Part shown: piece by piece, positions 48,493-62,452 of the stretch | Position numbering within the stretch: the stretch's first letter is position 1 | Layout of the letters: every line of letters starts with the position of its first letter | Source: Acestrorhynchus altus | Taxonomy: Eukaryota; Chordata; Actinopteri; Characiformes; Acestrorhynchidae | DNA: 64,000 nt | Direction: 5' to 3' | NCBI GenBank assembly: GCA_034509495.1 | Contig: CM067522.1 | Span: 6,076,416-6,140,415, forward strand | Notes under the pieces: generated by a model | The model's input: only the letters and a program-made list of their open reading frames with translations | What the model was told of the DNA's origin: nothing | Database searches by the model: none | Translations under genes and position numbers: made by a program

Positions 48493-48621
48493 GGGAAATA
48501 TGCAAGCCAAACCCATGTGAGAATGGAGGTGCATGTCTCTCGGCTCTGAGCAATGAGGCCTACACGTGTGAATGTCGTCCAGGTTTCACAGGGCCAAATT
48601 GTGCTAGTAATATGGAGGTTG
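48493..48621 (+). CDS. edil3: EDIL3 coding exon 2: first EGF-like domain
   Basis: A 129-bp exon, phase 1 at both ends, as is typical of EGF-module exons. The acceptor AG is at 48491-48492 behind a T-rich tract, and the donor is GTAAGT at 48622. Completed with the G from exon 1 it encodes GEICKPNPCENGGACLSALS and then NEAYTCECRPGFTGPNCASN, ending MEV plus a split codon. Six cysteines are spaced C-x4-C-x5-C-x10-C-x1-C-x8-C, a complete EGF fold. From memory of the family, human EDIL3 EGF1 has the same spine: IC.PNPCENGG.CL, CEC..GFT.PNC, and EV just before the exon end. MFGE8 EGF1 is a poorer fit. The RGD integrin-binding loop of this family sits in EGF2, so it is not expected here. Nothing in the exon looks damaged. 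I cannot tell which teleost paralogue (a or b) this is. Confidence 0.87.
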
Positions 48622-48854
48622 GTAAGTGACCTGAACAATTGCTACTGATTGTAATTACTGCTGCTGACCTTCTGCAAAGTTGGGGCTTAAACCTCCATTA
48701 AATTGGGGTTATGGTTTGGCAACGTATTTAGAGGTATCATATTTAATAGATGTTAACAGAGGAAGAGAAACAAGTCTAATATTATCTCTCAACACACAGA
48801 ACCCTAGGTTTATTTTTCAGTTATTAATCCTAATGCCAAAACCTTTATGAATAA

Positions 48855-48859
<5 letters not shown>

Positions 48860-48925
<66 letters not shown>
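48860..48925. repeat. (AT)n microsatellite
   Basis: A pure AT run of about 66 bp near the start of intron 2, able to form cruciform DNA. Confidence 0.95.
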
Positions 48926-48927
<2 letters not shown>

Positions 48928-51900
48928 CCAGAGTGTTTTTGAACTCAAAATGCAAAAGTAATAATTAATTATATTTAGATTTTTTTGAATGAATTTATTT
49001 ATATTTATGATAATGTTCTTTCAAAATACTAGACATTACAAACAAACAACCAAAACTATAAATATATAGGTGTGCAAACTCTATAGCTCCCATCTTACCA
49101 TGTCTCTATGTTACATTTATTCACATACCAATTTAAACTCACGACAAAGTAAAGCATGTGAGGTTGCTCTCTCATCCAGACCACATGTTCACAGCATGTT
49201 GCTACTGTGATTCTCCAAACCAGTGAACAGCATGAGTCTCTGAATGGAATTTACATGTTAAAGCTGCATTTTTGTACTTTTTTCACACTTAATGGAACAC
49301 AGAGAGTGGGCATGGCTGCACATCTTCCGCTTACAGGCCTCCACATGTATACATTCATAGAAAGAGGATCATAACTATGTTTTTTTCTAAACTATGTTTT
49401 TCCACAGCAGCCTGTACATTACTGCCTTTGTCTTGGGCAATTTCTCTATCATGTATTGTCCTTATGTTGTGTCCACATGGAAAAAAATTAAATTGATTCA
49501 CTCAACCTTTCCAGTTTGCATCCTCAAGACTGTCAAGATACAAAATGTCAAGGCAGAAATACAGCTATAATTGATCAATTGCTCTCCTAGCTCTATCCTT
49601 CAAATCTTACACATGGTGGATTAAATACAAGCAGTGAACCTTTTTATTAGCTCTTTGACTTCTCACCTGTGCTATTCATATAGTAGATTGCAGCACATTT
49701 TGCAAATCTTTTAGTATGTTAGTGTACTCAGCATTGGCAACATGATTAAAACCTTATATAGGATTTATTTCAGGAATTTGTGAGCCAGGTTTTATTGATT
49801 AGTTGTAAAATTATTATTTTACCCAAACTCCTACTTCACTCTGAGGTTTCAGCACAGCGGTACTGTTCAGTTCTTCTGCCCAGTATCAAGTCTTTATCTG
49901 CATTCATAATCATTGTAAATCAAATCCACTGTCTTAATACCATAAGCTGTAGTCCAATGTAAGTAATCTACAAGCCAAATGTATCACCTGATTTGACTCA
50001 TCCTTTTACTTTGCTCTTAATAATGCCATTCTTAGCACGTGTGTTTAAGCCCCTCGTCCTCATTAATAGGGCTTTTGCTCCTCTAAAGACTCCACTCATG
50101 GACATCTGTAGCATGTCTACTGTTCTGGACTGCTGGAAAGCACACTAATCAGTTCGCAGGTTGAGTCCTCTCCAGTAATGAGACTGGCTATGGAACATCA
50201 ACATATTGGGTTTTGGGAGGCTGCTAAATGTCACAGCTTGCTGTAATTGGTACTAGAGGAATGTGTCTGCATTTCCTTTGCGAATGAGATTATGTAGATT
50301 TTATACATGTGATGATAGGGGTTTATTATTACTTTTTGGATGATTTGAGATGCCTTGATCAAATTCAACACTGCATATTCAACAGGAAGTTGCAACATTT
50401 AAGCTGATTTTTGTTATAGTAATAGCTCAGAATCCAACCTTAAATGTGTTGGGTGAAGAATAATATCTTTTCCTATTGATATAAATGAGTCAAACTGAAC
50501 AAAAGAGCCATTTCAAGATGAGCCCATACGATGCTGGGATTGATGTAGGCCAGATCATTAGTCTTCATTGATATATTTTCCAGGTTTTAAAGGTGACATA
50601 TGTGACATTTTAACATTAATATCTCAACAAACAAATCAGTTCTGTAAAGATACAGTGAAGCAAAGGTTTCTGAGTAGATAATTTAAGTCCCACCTTTGAA
50701 ACATTGACCTCCAATAAAATGAAAAGACAGACTGTCTATTGCATTGTACAATACAAAGCATTCAGTGAGCAAATTATCCAAATATTAGTGACAATGCTAA
50801 TAGCCAGGTCAGCAAGAATTGAACTGCAATGCAGGCTAGTCACAATGCAGCAGGAAATGATAGCACGTACCAATTGTTAAAGATGCTACAGGCTTATCTG
50901 TGTTTAGCAGCTGCTTTTTTCTGCGTTGCAACACTGAGCTAAGAACATGAATGAGGAGAGGGAGGTGTAGCCAAAGGGAAGCATTTGTTTTGGTCTGAGA
51001 TGGCGGGTCTAGTAATCCTGTGGCAGAAATGATTATAGTGCACCTTGTCCAGCTTGTACTTGTATGACTGAAGCCCTACTAAGACAGATTAGTGTTAAAA
51101 TTAGAGGTGCACAAGACATTTCTAGCATAAACACTGAGATAGGAGTGGCTGTATTGATTTGCACTGCCACCTCCTCCAAAACATGTGCATAATATGGGAC
51201 TTGATCACTGATAAAGTATTCGAGATTGATAACCAATCTGGAAACAGAATAATGAAATTTTAGTTTGAAACACACGTGCTGTATTAGCTGAACATCGCGA
51301 CCTTAGCTTTCAAATCTGGTTGACATGATGATTAATGTTAATTAAATGGCTTGGAAAGGATAACAAAACACTTACCAATCAAATGCATTTGAATACGATT
51401 TGAGTTATAAACCAGTAACAACATTGAAACAATGTTGTAACAAAGTTGTTATACCAATGTTGATAGAAATTTACAATTGAAATTAGCAGTGAATGGCCAG
51501 CTGGGTTGGCTTGAACCAGTATATATACACACCTCATGCACAGGCTCTGGAAACAAGCCTCCAGAAATATCCCCTGTAGGTGTGAACATTTGCCACAGGT
51601 TTGAATGACCCGATGTGTCTGTGCCATGGACAGTGAATCTAAATGCATCCTCTAGTTCATTGGCAGGACATTTATCATTTGTTTTCCAGAGAAATGAGGA
51701 ATATTTACCCACATGCTGATTCAATGTGTGACATATAACCCGGGGCCATGGCCTGCTCTACAGGAGGTAAAATGTCGGGAATCTTTAATGACATGGGAAC
51801 AGGCAGTCTGCAAATCACTGATAGGCATATAGACAGACTGAAGTGCCTCTAGATTCTATGGAAAGTTGCTTTACCCACTCCTCCCCATTTCCCCACATCC

Positions 51901-53615
51901 ATCTCCGGCTTAAATAGGACTTTTTGTATGTATTCAGTACCTGCAGGCATTGGCTGTGCAACGGAACTACCAACCATGCAACTTCAATTGGTTAAATGAA
52001 GATCAACAAACTTAACAAAGTCTTGGTGGGGTAGGAGATAATATTATGGATAATATGGTAAAATGATTTTTTATTGTTTTCAGGAAGATGGAAATAGAAG
52101 ATGGCTTGGTGTTTTAAACTAATTCTAGCATATAATGCAACAATCCCACAACTCAAACTAAAAGCTTAAAGACACTTTACTTCTTTGATGCAGTCATCAC
52201 CTTGCCCCTTGCCCCTTGCACCCTCTCTGCATCTTGCATTTCCCAATGAGAGTCCTTCCAGGCAGTAAACCAGGAGAGACTGACCATTAGGAAGCCTCAA
52301 TAGTCTGGTCATGTGAGGGGATGACCTCTATCACACAACCTATATATAGTGCTTGTTACTGAAATCAGGGGGTAGAAAGAAAACCTGCTGCTGGGTGGAA
52401 AATGTGCCAAAAAAGAAATAGTTGCTCATGAAGGAAGCTGGAGAGGTGCTAAGATAAAAGAGTTCCAAATTTGCCACTTGTTATAATATTCCCTCATTGA
52501 GCTTTCTGGCTGTCACACATGCTACTTTGGACAACAATATCATCAAGCATCAGCAGTGAATTCAATACACTTTGTCAGTAATTTACATTGGAATCTGGCT
52601 TTAAGTGTGCTGGGGATGAATAACTACTGGCAAAGGTAAACAAAACAAAACCGTGCTGTTTTAACTTCCCTAATCTCTATTTGATCACTTTCAGCCTGCT
52701 AAGATGGTGTTTCATGCGTCTCCAAGTGATTGCGCACTGACAAACTGTTCTATTGAGCACCTTCCTGCTGTCACACAATAGGGTTTTGGCAGGGAATTTG
52801 AAAGCAGGGTAGAAAACATTGATTGCAGACAAAAGATGCTGATAGGCCATGCATCTGTCAAATTATGTGTCTAAAGCACAGCATGTCCGTTGAAGAACCC
52901 GAACAAACAAAGAAAAATATAACAACTTTTCATTTCGGTAAGCTCAATGAATTACGAATGTGTGATTCACTGTTTTTCAGTCCAGATTGTAGACCACCTC
53001 ATGACTTTTCACATTATGCATGTCTGAAAATGCTCTTTTTTTCCATGAAGGCTTAAGAAAAGAATTTAACACTCTTCCTTTCTTCCTGAGAACAAGGTGA
53101 TATTTAGCAGTAAGCAACACAGAGACACATAATGTATCCTAAGTATACAATATGATCCAGATAAGCAAAGAGAGTAGCCCAAAGAAAGCTTTCAAAGAGA
53201 AACTGGAAACTCAATATGTCAACAGAGCAGCCTGTGGTTTGGAGATGGCTTCACCAGGCACCCAGGCCATGCTGACCAGGCTGAAAATGAGACCAAAGCC
53301 TGAAACCCCTAAGGTTCTAAAAACAGAGAGTTGAGAATGACTGTTTCTAATGTTTAGTGTGTCTGGTTTGTTTCCTCAGTGTTAAACACCTTTGGCGCTT
53401 GAGGTTTTATTGAGTAGTAATGCATGCAAAAATAGCTCCACCAAATAATGAATGAGCATTTAATGGACTTATTAAAAATCTGAAAGAGTTTCTCTATGAG
53501 CAGGATGTATTTGTGAAACTGCAAAACTATGCTTGGTCCATTTTACAAAGGAGTTTTTTGTTTGTTTTAACGAGTTTCTTAATATAGTTATATATAAACA
53601 CAAAAGACAGAGATG

Positions 53616-53618
<3 letters not shown>
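48926..53618. other. Intron 2 sequence, nothing recognised
   Basis: AT-rich intronic DNA. Short frames (for example 51379-51724 minus and 53152-53334 plus) show no recognisable domain. Confidence 0.6.

Positions 53619-53705
<87 letters not shown>
53619..53705. repeat. (GA)n microsatellite
   Basis: A pure GA run of about 87 bp; the polypurine strand is the sense strand of EDIL3. Confidence 0.95.
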
Positions 53706-53709
<4 letters not shown>

Positions 53710-55027
53710 AAGCAGCAAAGTAAAACTGGAAGGAAGAAGGAGACTGTAGAGGGATATACTGGGATTCTAACTGGCCAAATGCTCTGAGCTAAAGATTTAA
53801 AAAAATGACAAGATCATGCGTAGGTATTTGTGCTTGACCTGAAGTCAGAAAATGAAAGGCCAAGCTGGGGCATCAGTTGTCAGAAGATCTTATTACTGTG
53901 TACCTGTTTACAGTGGTGATATTGGCTATTCTAGACGTTTTGAATTGACATCGACAGGTTAACTGACATTAACTTAGTTTTTAAAGTACAGGAAATGGTC
54001 CAGAAATTCCCTATAACACTACAAATCTACTCTAAAAATGATTTTTAAATGGGGGCTTATGCAAAAATACATTTCTTCACAAACCTTTAATAAGGATGAT
54101 AACCTTTAATATGCTTCAACAGTGAGGCAACTGAGAACCACTCAAAGATCAAATGTTAATGAATGGGAAGTGTCAGGTTTCCCATCTAATCTTATCTCCC
54201 TAATTGGTTATTTCAACAGAGGGTGCCCTGTAGGATAAGGTAACCATTACTTAGTAGAGATATGGCATTCTCAAGAAACTAAAGAAATGGAAAGAATTAT
54301 AGAGCCCTACAGGTGACATCCTGCATAGATAAAAATGGCCACAATTTAGTAGTCCAAATCCAGACACTGTACTGTTAATTAATTGTGACCATGACTTACA
54401 AAGTTGTTCCCCACCTTAATGAGTTGTGATCATGACTTTTATGTATCTATTTTTATTCATGCGGGATATCACCAGCGGAGCTACACGGCAAATGATCACT
54501 TTATCCTAAATGTATAGCCAGCATATGTTTGAAAGAATGTTGCATTGCTTTTTTTTGGTTTATATAATTGTTGTATGAGGTCAGTGGAACATGCAGTGGT
54601 CATTTGTTATAATAAATACCATCACAGTTGGAATCCACAGTAGGCATTAATCATGATCACAGTCAACTCCCTCTCCTGTTATATTATGTCACCTTTTAAG
54701 CTCTTAACATCCAAACTATGGTTAATTAGTATTTACATGGAAAACAGTGCAAATTGGTTATTAGTTACACTATAAGAGTGATGAATTATAAAACTGATCA
54801 TGTTGAAAAGGCTAAAACAACTATCATGAAGCATAGAATGTATATCATAACATTGTGTGTGTGTAGTGGAATTCCCAGTTTCGGATGTAGGAAGGAATGG
54901 CATCTTTTCTCAGGATATTCTGTTACCAGCCTGTGTGCTTGTATCCAAATTCCCTGGTGTATCTGCTTCACCTTTATTGTGCCAGATATCTCCTAACTAA
55001 TATCTTTCAGATGATGGGATGATAAAT
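53706..55027. other. Intron 2 sequence, nothing recognised
   Basis: No supported feature. Confidence 0.6.
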
Positions 55028-55305
55028 GTAGACTAAATGTCCAAATGTTTGTGGACACCATTTGTAATGAAGACGTTCCGGTCTTTTAAGTTACGTCCAT
55101 TGCTAATACAGATGTGCAAATGCACACACAGCTTGTCTAGTTGCTCTAAAGAAGTTCTGCCAGAATAGGACTTTCTGGAGCAGATTAACATGACTGATAA
55201 CTCTCCTATATTTTGTGGTGGTCGTCCAGCATCCTGACCTCACTAATGCTCATTTCATTGAATACAACCAAATGTTCGCAACAGTGCTCAATCCCAATAC
55301 TAACC
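55028..55305 (-). mobile_element. MITE, CAAAAGTATTGGGACACC family, shortened minus-strand copy
   Basis: Starts TAGACTAAATGTCCAAATGT TTGTGGACACC, the inverted right end of the 27941 copy. The body in reverse includes TGCAAATGCACACACAGCTT, and it ends near CTCAATCCCAATACT. Internally deleted and in opposite orientation to the other copies. Confidence 0.65.
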
Positions 55306-56571
55306 AATAATGTGACAATGATATGATCTCAGGACAATTGGAGTAAGTACATTAAGCCTTTCATGCTTTTAGGAGAAGGATCTCCATCAGGACAGGCTTT
55401 CAAACATATAGTATTCCTCCCTACATTTAGTCATGCTAATGATGTAACCAATAATCAAGCAATCAATGTTTTGGTTCTTCTGTTAGTTTCTTCTTTCATG
55501 CATCATCACCAACTCAACCATGCTTCCCCAGAGAGAATGTGAAATAAAATCTTGGAATTCAGGGTGAATAGTGTATAACTATTCAAACGCACTGCAGATT
55601 TTTGTCATATGTTCTTGAGTGTTTAGAAAATTCCCAGCTACAAATGCCAATTTGTTCTCCCCCACTGGGGCAATTCCTCCAAATTCCTGACTTAAGAAGT
55701 GCTCTTGTTAACATCATACACTGTATAAATGCTAGCTATAGATGAACCAGGCCGCTATGAGTTCCAGATGACGGCCAGAGGCGGTGTGAATTACAATATT
55801 TACTCACGCGCTTGTGTAAACCTCAGTATCATATAGCTACCCATAAAGTCAGGCAAGGACATTCATTTGCTTTGCAACATCTCAGATGGTCAGCAGGATT
55901 GAAACATAACCACCTCAACAGTGTTGTAATGGCAGATCCTGTGTTGATCACAACACATGAATTCCAGCTATAAGCCAGCTTTTACCTTCTTTTATTCACA
56001 TGTATGCAGCTCATCACTCACAGTTCCTATAAATGGATTAAAACAATGAATCGCAAACTGAATCTATGCTGACTTGTCTTTGTGGGGATAGGAAGGCTGT
56101 TTTCTTTTTTGTCCAAAAGACCCCCCCCCCAGCAGTGTTGTGATCTCTCAAAGGTATATGTTTCAGTGTCTGGCAAAACTCAATGCATTTTAATTGGATG
56201 CAGCATTTCTCCATTACCTATGAAGTTGAAGTTGTTATTTCTTAGGCTGACTTCAACAGAAATGAGCATTCAGAGACCCCATTTTGACTATTCTGCTGGA
56301 TGGTCACTCATATCCTTCACACTGATGTCCTTCATGTAGGCATAATATTGACACCCATAATTCAAGGTGAAAACAAACACTTTCTTCAATACTGAAACCC
56401 CAAAATGCTAGCTGTATATTAAAATACAGATATGATGCACTACATTGCTTAAAACATAAACTTACAGAAGTAATTTATTTCACTAAAGATGGCAGAGGAG
56501 TCATTTCTCCATCACCTTTAAGGATAGTATCCATTTACTGGAAACTATTCTACCCTATATGTATTGACCAC
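55306..56571. other. Intron 2 sequence, nothing recognised
   Basis: Contains a C10 homopolymer at about 56120-56130. No supported gene. Confidence 0.55.
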
Positions 56572-56768
56572 TCACCTTAAACCCAACTACCCAACAATCC
56601 CAAAAGTATTGGATGAAGCACCATCATTCTAGAAAACACAGTTCCACTGTTCCTCAGCTCAGTGCTGCAGGGCTTTGTACACCTCTAGCCCACACATGGC
56701 AACAGGCACGATGCCAAAAGATTCATGTTGATCTGCTCCAGAGAGTCATATTCTATTGGTAGTTCTTT
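56572..56768 (+). mobile_element. MITE fragment, CAAAAGTATTGGGACACC family
   Basis: Only the middle of the element: CCCAAAAGTATTGGATGAAG, CACCATCATTCTAGAAAACA, CAGTTCCACTGTTCC and CTGCTCCAGAGAGTCATATT parallel the body of the 27941 and 28700 copies. Both termini are missing. Confidence 0.6.
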
Positions 56769-57632
56769 GTTTATGCCGTGTCTTTTATGTAATGATAATG
56801 CTATGAAAATAAGTTGCTTAGGGAGCAAATTATAAACCTTTAACTAAGTAATATTTGTATTGTATGAACTAAATCCACACACATTTTGTAAATGCTTTTA
56901 GGATAAATATTAGAAAGAATGCACCTTTATAAATCACATAAAACAAAACCTTCCTGGAGTTTAACACTACAATGGAACAATAGACAAACTGAAAGTAGTC
57001 ACAGCCTGAGGCTGGTTGTGTGGGACGTGACAAGGCTGGCAGCCTGTCTGCCACTGTGCTAAATGGAGATTAGATCCATTACCCAGATTGCTTCTGACCT
57101 TGTCTTGATCTGTTATAGAAGCTTTGGTACTGTCTTTTGCTGTCCTCATAGATCAGGTTCACAACAGTCACTGATTTCACATTGCTTACCACTTTATTTA
57201 TATTTACATAATTTAGAAAGTAGCAGAATTATTAACGTGTGTATGTGGACTATTGATAATATCAGCAATTCAAATGTACCTCAAAGATAGTTTTAACTTC
57301 TTCATAATTTTTTTAAGATGAACAATAAAATCACGTCCTGGAGTCAGACAGAGTATTTGCCTTCATTATAAATACTATGTGACATCTGATGTGGTATCTC
57401 AGATGAATGGATAGTAAGTCTGTTGTCCAGTGCAATGACCTGGTTGACCTCATTTAATTAGCTTACTGTGAGTGTTAAGTCGTCCACTAGTGCTGACCTG
57501 GACCTGCCCTCGGAGCTTCTATTTTAAGAAGGTTCTTCTGTTACTCAATATCATCTGGACCTTGCATAACCAGAAAATATTTTTTTTTATTATAAAAAAT
57601 GTTTTCTTCTGCCAGAAAATTTTGTAAGTGCA
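56769..57632. other. Intron 2 sequence, nothing recognised
   Basis: No supported feature. Confidence 0.6.
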
Positions 57633-57652
57633 CCCAGTTTACATAAACTGGG
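57633..57652. repeat. Perfect short palindrome
   Basis: CCCAGTTTA, CA, TAAACTGGG: a 9-bp perfect stem with a 2-base loop, just left of a small MITE. Confidence 0.8.
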
Positions 57653-57659
57653 TTTGGTA

Positions 57660-57752
57660 TCCCAGACAGGGCCTTATCCAGGCCTAAACCTGGAGAACAC
57701 AGCAGAAAAGGAAAATATTCCTGGATATAGCTTAATTCATGTCTAGCAAACT
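57660..57752. mobile_element. Short palindromic MITE (CCCAGACA ends), copy 2
   Basis: TCCCAGACAGGGCCTTATCC at the left and GCTTAATTCATGTCTAGCAA at the right form imperfect inverted ends, as in the copy at 29169-29262. Confidence 0.55.
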
Positions 57753-60700
57753 GAGTCCATGTTACTCTTCTAGACAAAACTATGTAGGACTAAGGATCTC
57801 TGACAAACCATCTACTAAAAGTGTTAGGACTATATACAAAGAACCACTTAACCAGGTAAAGAAACATGTATGCTTTCAAATGGCTCTTTGAGTTGTCCTG
57901 GCTCTATATATACTCACTGAGCCCACACCTTGACCACCCTTCATTCATGGTGAGCCTCTTGCAATTGATTGGTATTAATTGTCCCCGTAGTATTGTTGCT
58001 AATCACCTGCATCCCATAGTGCTGAAATGTACCTTTACCTGAAGTTTATCTTCTAACGTCAAAGACAAACAAATCTCCTCAAACTGGTTTCTTGATCATG
58101 TCAATGATTGTTCAACTTGGTCACCAATATTACATCCATATTTGCAATGTTGTAATATAACAAATATGCAGAATTAAATTACTGCTAAGATATTGTCTTT
58201 ACCAAAGAGGTCCTTAAGGATCTTTGTCATGAAGATGTGCTTCATGTGTGAAGAGGCTTCTAGCTGCATGTGGAAGATAGTGGCATCCTTGTGCACTGTT
58301 ATTATGCTTAATATTAAACTTAATGAGGTGTTAGCTTCCCTGCCTTTTGGTGTTTTAGAGCTGGTTGCTGTTTCAGAGTCATGGGAGTATCTGCTTTGGA
58401 AGGAGAGATTTCTGAAACACTGTTGGAGACAGAGAGGAAACCCTATGCTTATTATCAGGGTACTCAACTGAACTGTCACTCACTCACTTCTTTGGTGCTA
58501 CATTTTTTAACATTTTTGTGTGTGTCTTTAGGTGTTTGTTCAAAAGAAATTATGCTTTTATTGTATTACTTTCTTAATTGTGCCATCAAATAATTCATTG
58601 AATCACAGTCAGATTTCTCAAACATTTCATGGCCTGTTTGTTGACATGGCTAGTCTGCAGCACCGTGCATTATCCATCGCTCATGGTCACACTGCCGGCC
58701 CCACAGAGGCTTTGATGATTCACTCTCTGCAGCCTCTCACCGTGTGTCATGGCCCTATCTCTTCCACACACCTGGGGAGTGGTATCAGCCCTACTGCCTG
58801 CTGTGCTCCTTATATTATATTTGGATAATACTTCCTGCAGGTTGTCACTCAGATTACGCCAATCTGTCCTGAGGCTTAGCCTTATTACCCACAGCTGGCA
58901 TTATCAATGCGAGTGGGGGGTGCTCAATATTAATAAGTCATCATTGCCCTTCCGTTTTCCAAGTGTGCCCCATGTAAATGTCCCCTGCACACAGCTTTGA
59001 AGAACAAACATACTCATTGTCAAGAGCCTGTCAATCAAGGAAATGTATGGATGACTATGGCCATGAAGTGGAGCGCTTTTGTTCCCTTGTTTTTCTGACC
59101 ACTGTGTGTTTGTTGACTGACTGTCAAGTATAAATTAATATTACAGGCCTTTTAGCTCTGTTATTCTACAACAATATTCAAATACAGTATGGCAGTTATA
59201 GAAATAAATGTACTATTCATAATAATTACAATAACAAACTTCCAAGGGGTTTGTTACATGAAATTCACTAATAATTGCCTTATTTGTTACACCACATGAA
59301 AGCTGCACAGATGTTTGTTTTACCCGTTTAAACACCAAACATTGATGAACTGACCTCTTGCGTGGGATACATACTGATGTTTTTGCAAACAAATTTGGCT
59401 CATGTTTAAACATACTATGCTTAATAACTTGCAGAACATTATTTCAATTAATAATGCAATTACTAGCATTTTTCACCAGACCTCATAAGACCTAACACCT
59501 ATCAGTTATATACTAAGAAATATGAATTCATCATTTACAGTGGTCTAATTTTCATAAAGAACAAGACCTTAATAAAACCCAAACCTGCATTCCTCACATT
59601 TCAATATCTGTACGTGTTCATATCTCTGTACAGTATGATACAGAGATGAACAGAACGGAAGTGGACCTTTTTTTCTAATTTGTAAAGTTCATTTTTATTA
59701 AAGTATTATTTTAAGTTCATTAATGGAAAAAAACAAACAAACAAAACAAAAAAAACTCTTTGATGTGATTAAATTTGTAAACAAATTGCATTTCTTGGAT
59801 CATATGAACATCTTGTTTAACCCAAATACTCATAGGAACATCCTGGATCATCCACAAAATCTACTTTTAACTAGTTTTCATATTGCAGTTCTTTTAGATA
59901 TTTGTACCCCAAAGGCCTGCATTGTGCTAATGATTAACAAGCATATAACATATCCTGCATCTCTGTTGTGTGTATATGCATGAATATTTTAGTAGTTTTT
60001 GTCCCCATTGTACACATAAAAAACATTGAAATGCATGATTGGAATTGATTAGTTCACTCCTTAACTTTGAACATGCGTTTTTTAGTGCTGCTATTATTTA
60101 TTTGTCAACCAGTCTGATTTTTTTGGGGTGAAGCCCACAGCGCGAACAGAGCCGTGCAACGATAACGCATGTTGTGGTTGGAGCACAGTGCAGAACATTT
60201 GTTGAACATCTGACATGTGCTTGGAAAAAATATTTGATTAATTTGCCTCAAAAAATGAAATGTTGGCATGGGAAAGAAACAGATTATAGCAGTGAGATGA
60301 AAGAATCTGAACTAATCTGATGGGCCTTTTTCCATTCCATAAATCTTATATCCATTGACACTCCCATAAACTACAGAAGAGAGAAACACATGGTGTGAAC
60401 AGCCTTAGTCGGGTTGCGTTAAAGGTGCTCTAAGCAGGTGAAATGGCAAGTCGTTTCTTTCCCAGTGGCACCTGTCAAGAGCTTGCCCACTCACACTAAT
60501 TTACAATTCAGTTCTCCGTTATTACTTTGCAGGCTTTTTATTTGAGAACTCATGAGTTCTGTGTAGGACATGTTCCTCCATGCAATGCTTCATTGTTCAG
60601 CCAGAGCACCTATTTAAGTGTATAGGCACTGGCTGGAGGAAGAGTCTGAAAAGAAATCCAGATTTGCTCATTTTCATTGTCTGCACTCAACTGAAAAGTA

Positions 60701-61844
60701 TGTGCAGGGAGGGCGGTTTCACATTAGGCTGGTCAGTAAGACAGTATGTTTTTGCTAATGTGATAAATTATATCACACACCCTTTTTGAACACATTATGG
60801 ATATTATCAGTAGTTCTAGAACCTGAAACAACCTGACTTGAACCTGACAACCTGTATTATAAAAAATGAATCTACAGTGTAAACAATAACCCCTGTATTG
60901 TAACTCTATACACTGCATAGTAACAAGAAACTGATTGGAAATCAGTCAATGATCACATTATACACTTTTTCAGGGGCATCCAAATAAAAACAAAATAAAT
61001 AAAACAAATGTGCTCCAAGAGGATCCACTTTGGTTACATAAAGAATACTGTTTGTAATAGAGATGCGCTATAAAGATGGCTGTTTTTAAGGATGAAGAGC
61101 CTTCAATTTATGTAAATGTGCTTCACACTCACACATCTTTATTACAAATTAAAATTGATCAATAGGGACCCCCTCCCCCAGTCAACAAAGCAAAATTGAT
61201 CGAAAGGGACACCCTTCCCCCATTCACTGACAGTGGGCTGGTCTGTATGAAATTCATTTTAAAATTGAAAGTCCAGCCCTGGACATTCCTATACCAGATT
61301 CCTATACAGCAAATGTATAAAAAAATAACAGGCCTAGTACATTTTATTCTTAAAGAGCAAATAATTTCAGCTATTAATAAAAAAGATTAGGGTGTAATTA
61401 CGCTTTAACGATGTATTGCATTGTCCTTGTAAACTGAACAAATCCCCAATAATAAAACACTGGAGAATCAGAATCTTCATGAAAACAGTAAAAGTGGGTT
61501 TGAGATGATTACATCTTAAAGTAACGTTGGGTAAATGAGGCCCATGGTTCTTTGTGAAGTGAAAATAGGTTCCTCTATGGCATCACACAGAGAAACGTTT
61601 GAATCACTTTTATGTGATTGAAGTGTGACAATCTAAGACTGAGCACCCCTGCACTAGATTTTGGAACATTGCTGTGGATATTTTATTGTATTTGGCTATG
61701 ATTGCGGGTGATATGTTGGGTGAGTAGTTCTGGATCTCATAGAGAATAGCCTTTAGCTGAAACTTGGCATTGGGCATAGTGACCTTGTGTAGCCAAAAAG
61801 ATGGATCATGTTCTGTGTAAAAATATACTCAAAATCACATGAAG

Positions 61845-61845
<1 letters not shown>
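57753..61845. other. Intron 2 sequence; candidate conserved block 58620-59000; MITE fragments near the end
   Basis: No gene recognised. 58620-59000 is GC-richer and non-repetitive, and is a candidate conserved non-coding element. Around 61545-61620 there is a fragment resembling the 41580 MITE (GGTTCCTCTATGGCATCACA). At 61650-61710 is a fragment resembling the interior of the 28700 MITE (ACTAGATTTTGGAACATTGC). Confidence 0.45.

Positions 61846-61921
<76 letters not shown>
61846..61921. repeat. (AT)n microsatellite
   Basis: An AT run of about 76 bp with one phase slip near 61880. Confidence 0.95.
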
Positions 61922-61923
<2 letters not shown>

Positions 61924-62389
61924 ATATATAAAATGTATATTATCACTGTCTTTCAGCGGTACACAGTTTAAACATGCTTTACCCACAGCTTGCATATTAA
62001 TCAACCATGCATATAACTGGATGGATAAACAAGTGAGAAAGCTCAATTGTCCAGCCAGGCGAATAAAAGGATTCCGACACGTTTGGTTGACCTCACAAAT
62101 GCCTTGGTTTACAAGTGGCACTGCTAAGGAGGTGTGCAAGGCTTTATTTGAAAGGCCAAAAGGCCTGTGGAGACTGACCACAGCAGGAATATGTGCCGAA
62201 GGGGAGAGAATCACTGTGTGGAAAGAGAACAATAGATCATAGAAGCTGGCCACTAACATATTCAGACAGAAAGTCTTTATATCGCTCAGGGAATTTGGGT
62301 GCATTTGGACTGCATAGAAAGGGAGTGTAATTTACAGTGTATTGTTGGCCTTCCCAATTGTTTATGTTTGTATGGAATGAAATGAATGA

Positions 62390-62391
<2 letters not shown>
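61922..62391. other. Intron 2 sequence, nothing recognised
   Basis: The minus-strand frame 61753-62304 crosses the AT repeat and has no recognisable domain; I treat it as chance. Confidence 0.55.
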
Positions 62392-62421
<30 letters not shown>

Positions 62422-62452
62422 CTGTGTCCGTGTCTGTGTATGTCTGTGTGTG
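62392..62452. repeat. (TG)n microsatellite, imperfect
   Basis: A TG run followed by TCTGTGTCCGTGTCTGTG variants. Confidence 0.9.

Noticed and set aside
58174..58479. Long open frames on both strands at the same place, possible processed pseudogene
   Set aside because: No recognisable family, no poly(A) tail or target duplication seen.
61091..61120. Possible EDIL3 micro-exon (GATGAAGAGCCT, reading DEEP, like the acidic alternative exon in mammals)
   Set aside because: With the AG just before it the phase is wrong (phase 1 gives an immediate TGA) and there is no good donor in phase. Probably chance.
61753..62304. 183-codon minus-strand frame
   Set aside because: It crosses an AT microsatellite (long YIYIYI run); no domain on either side.
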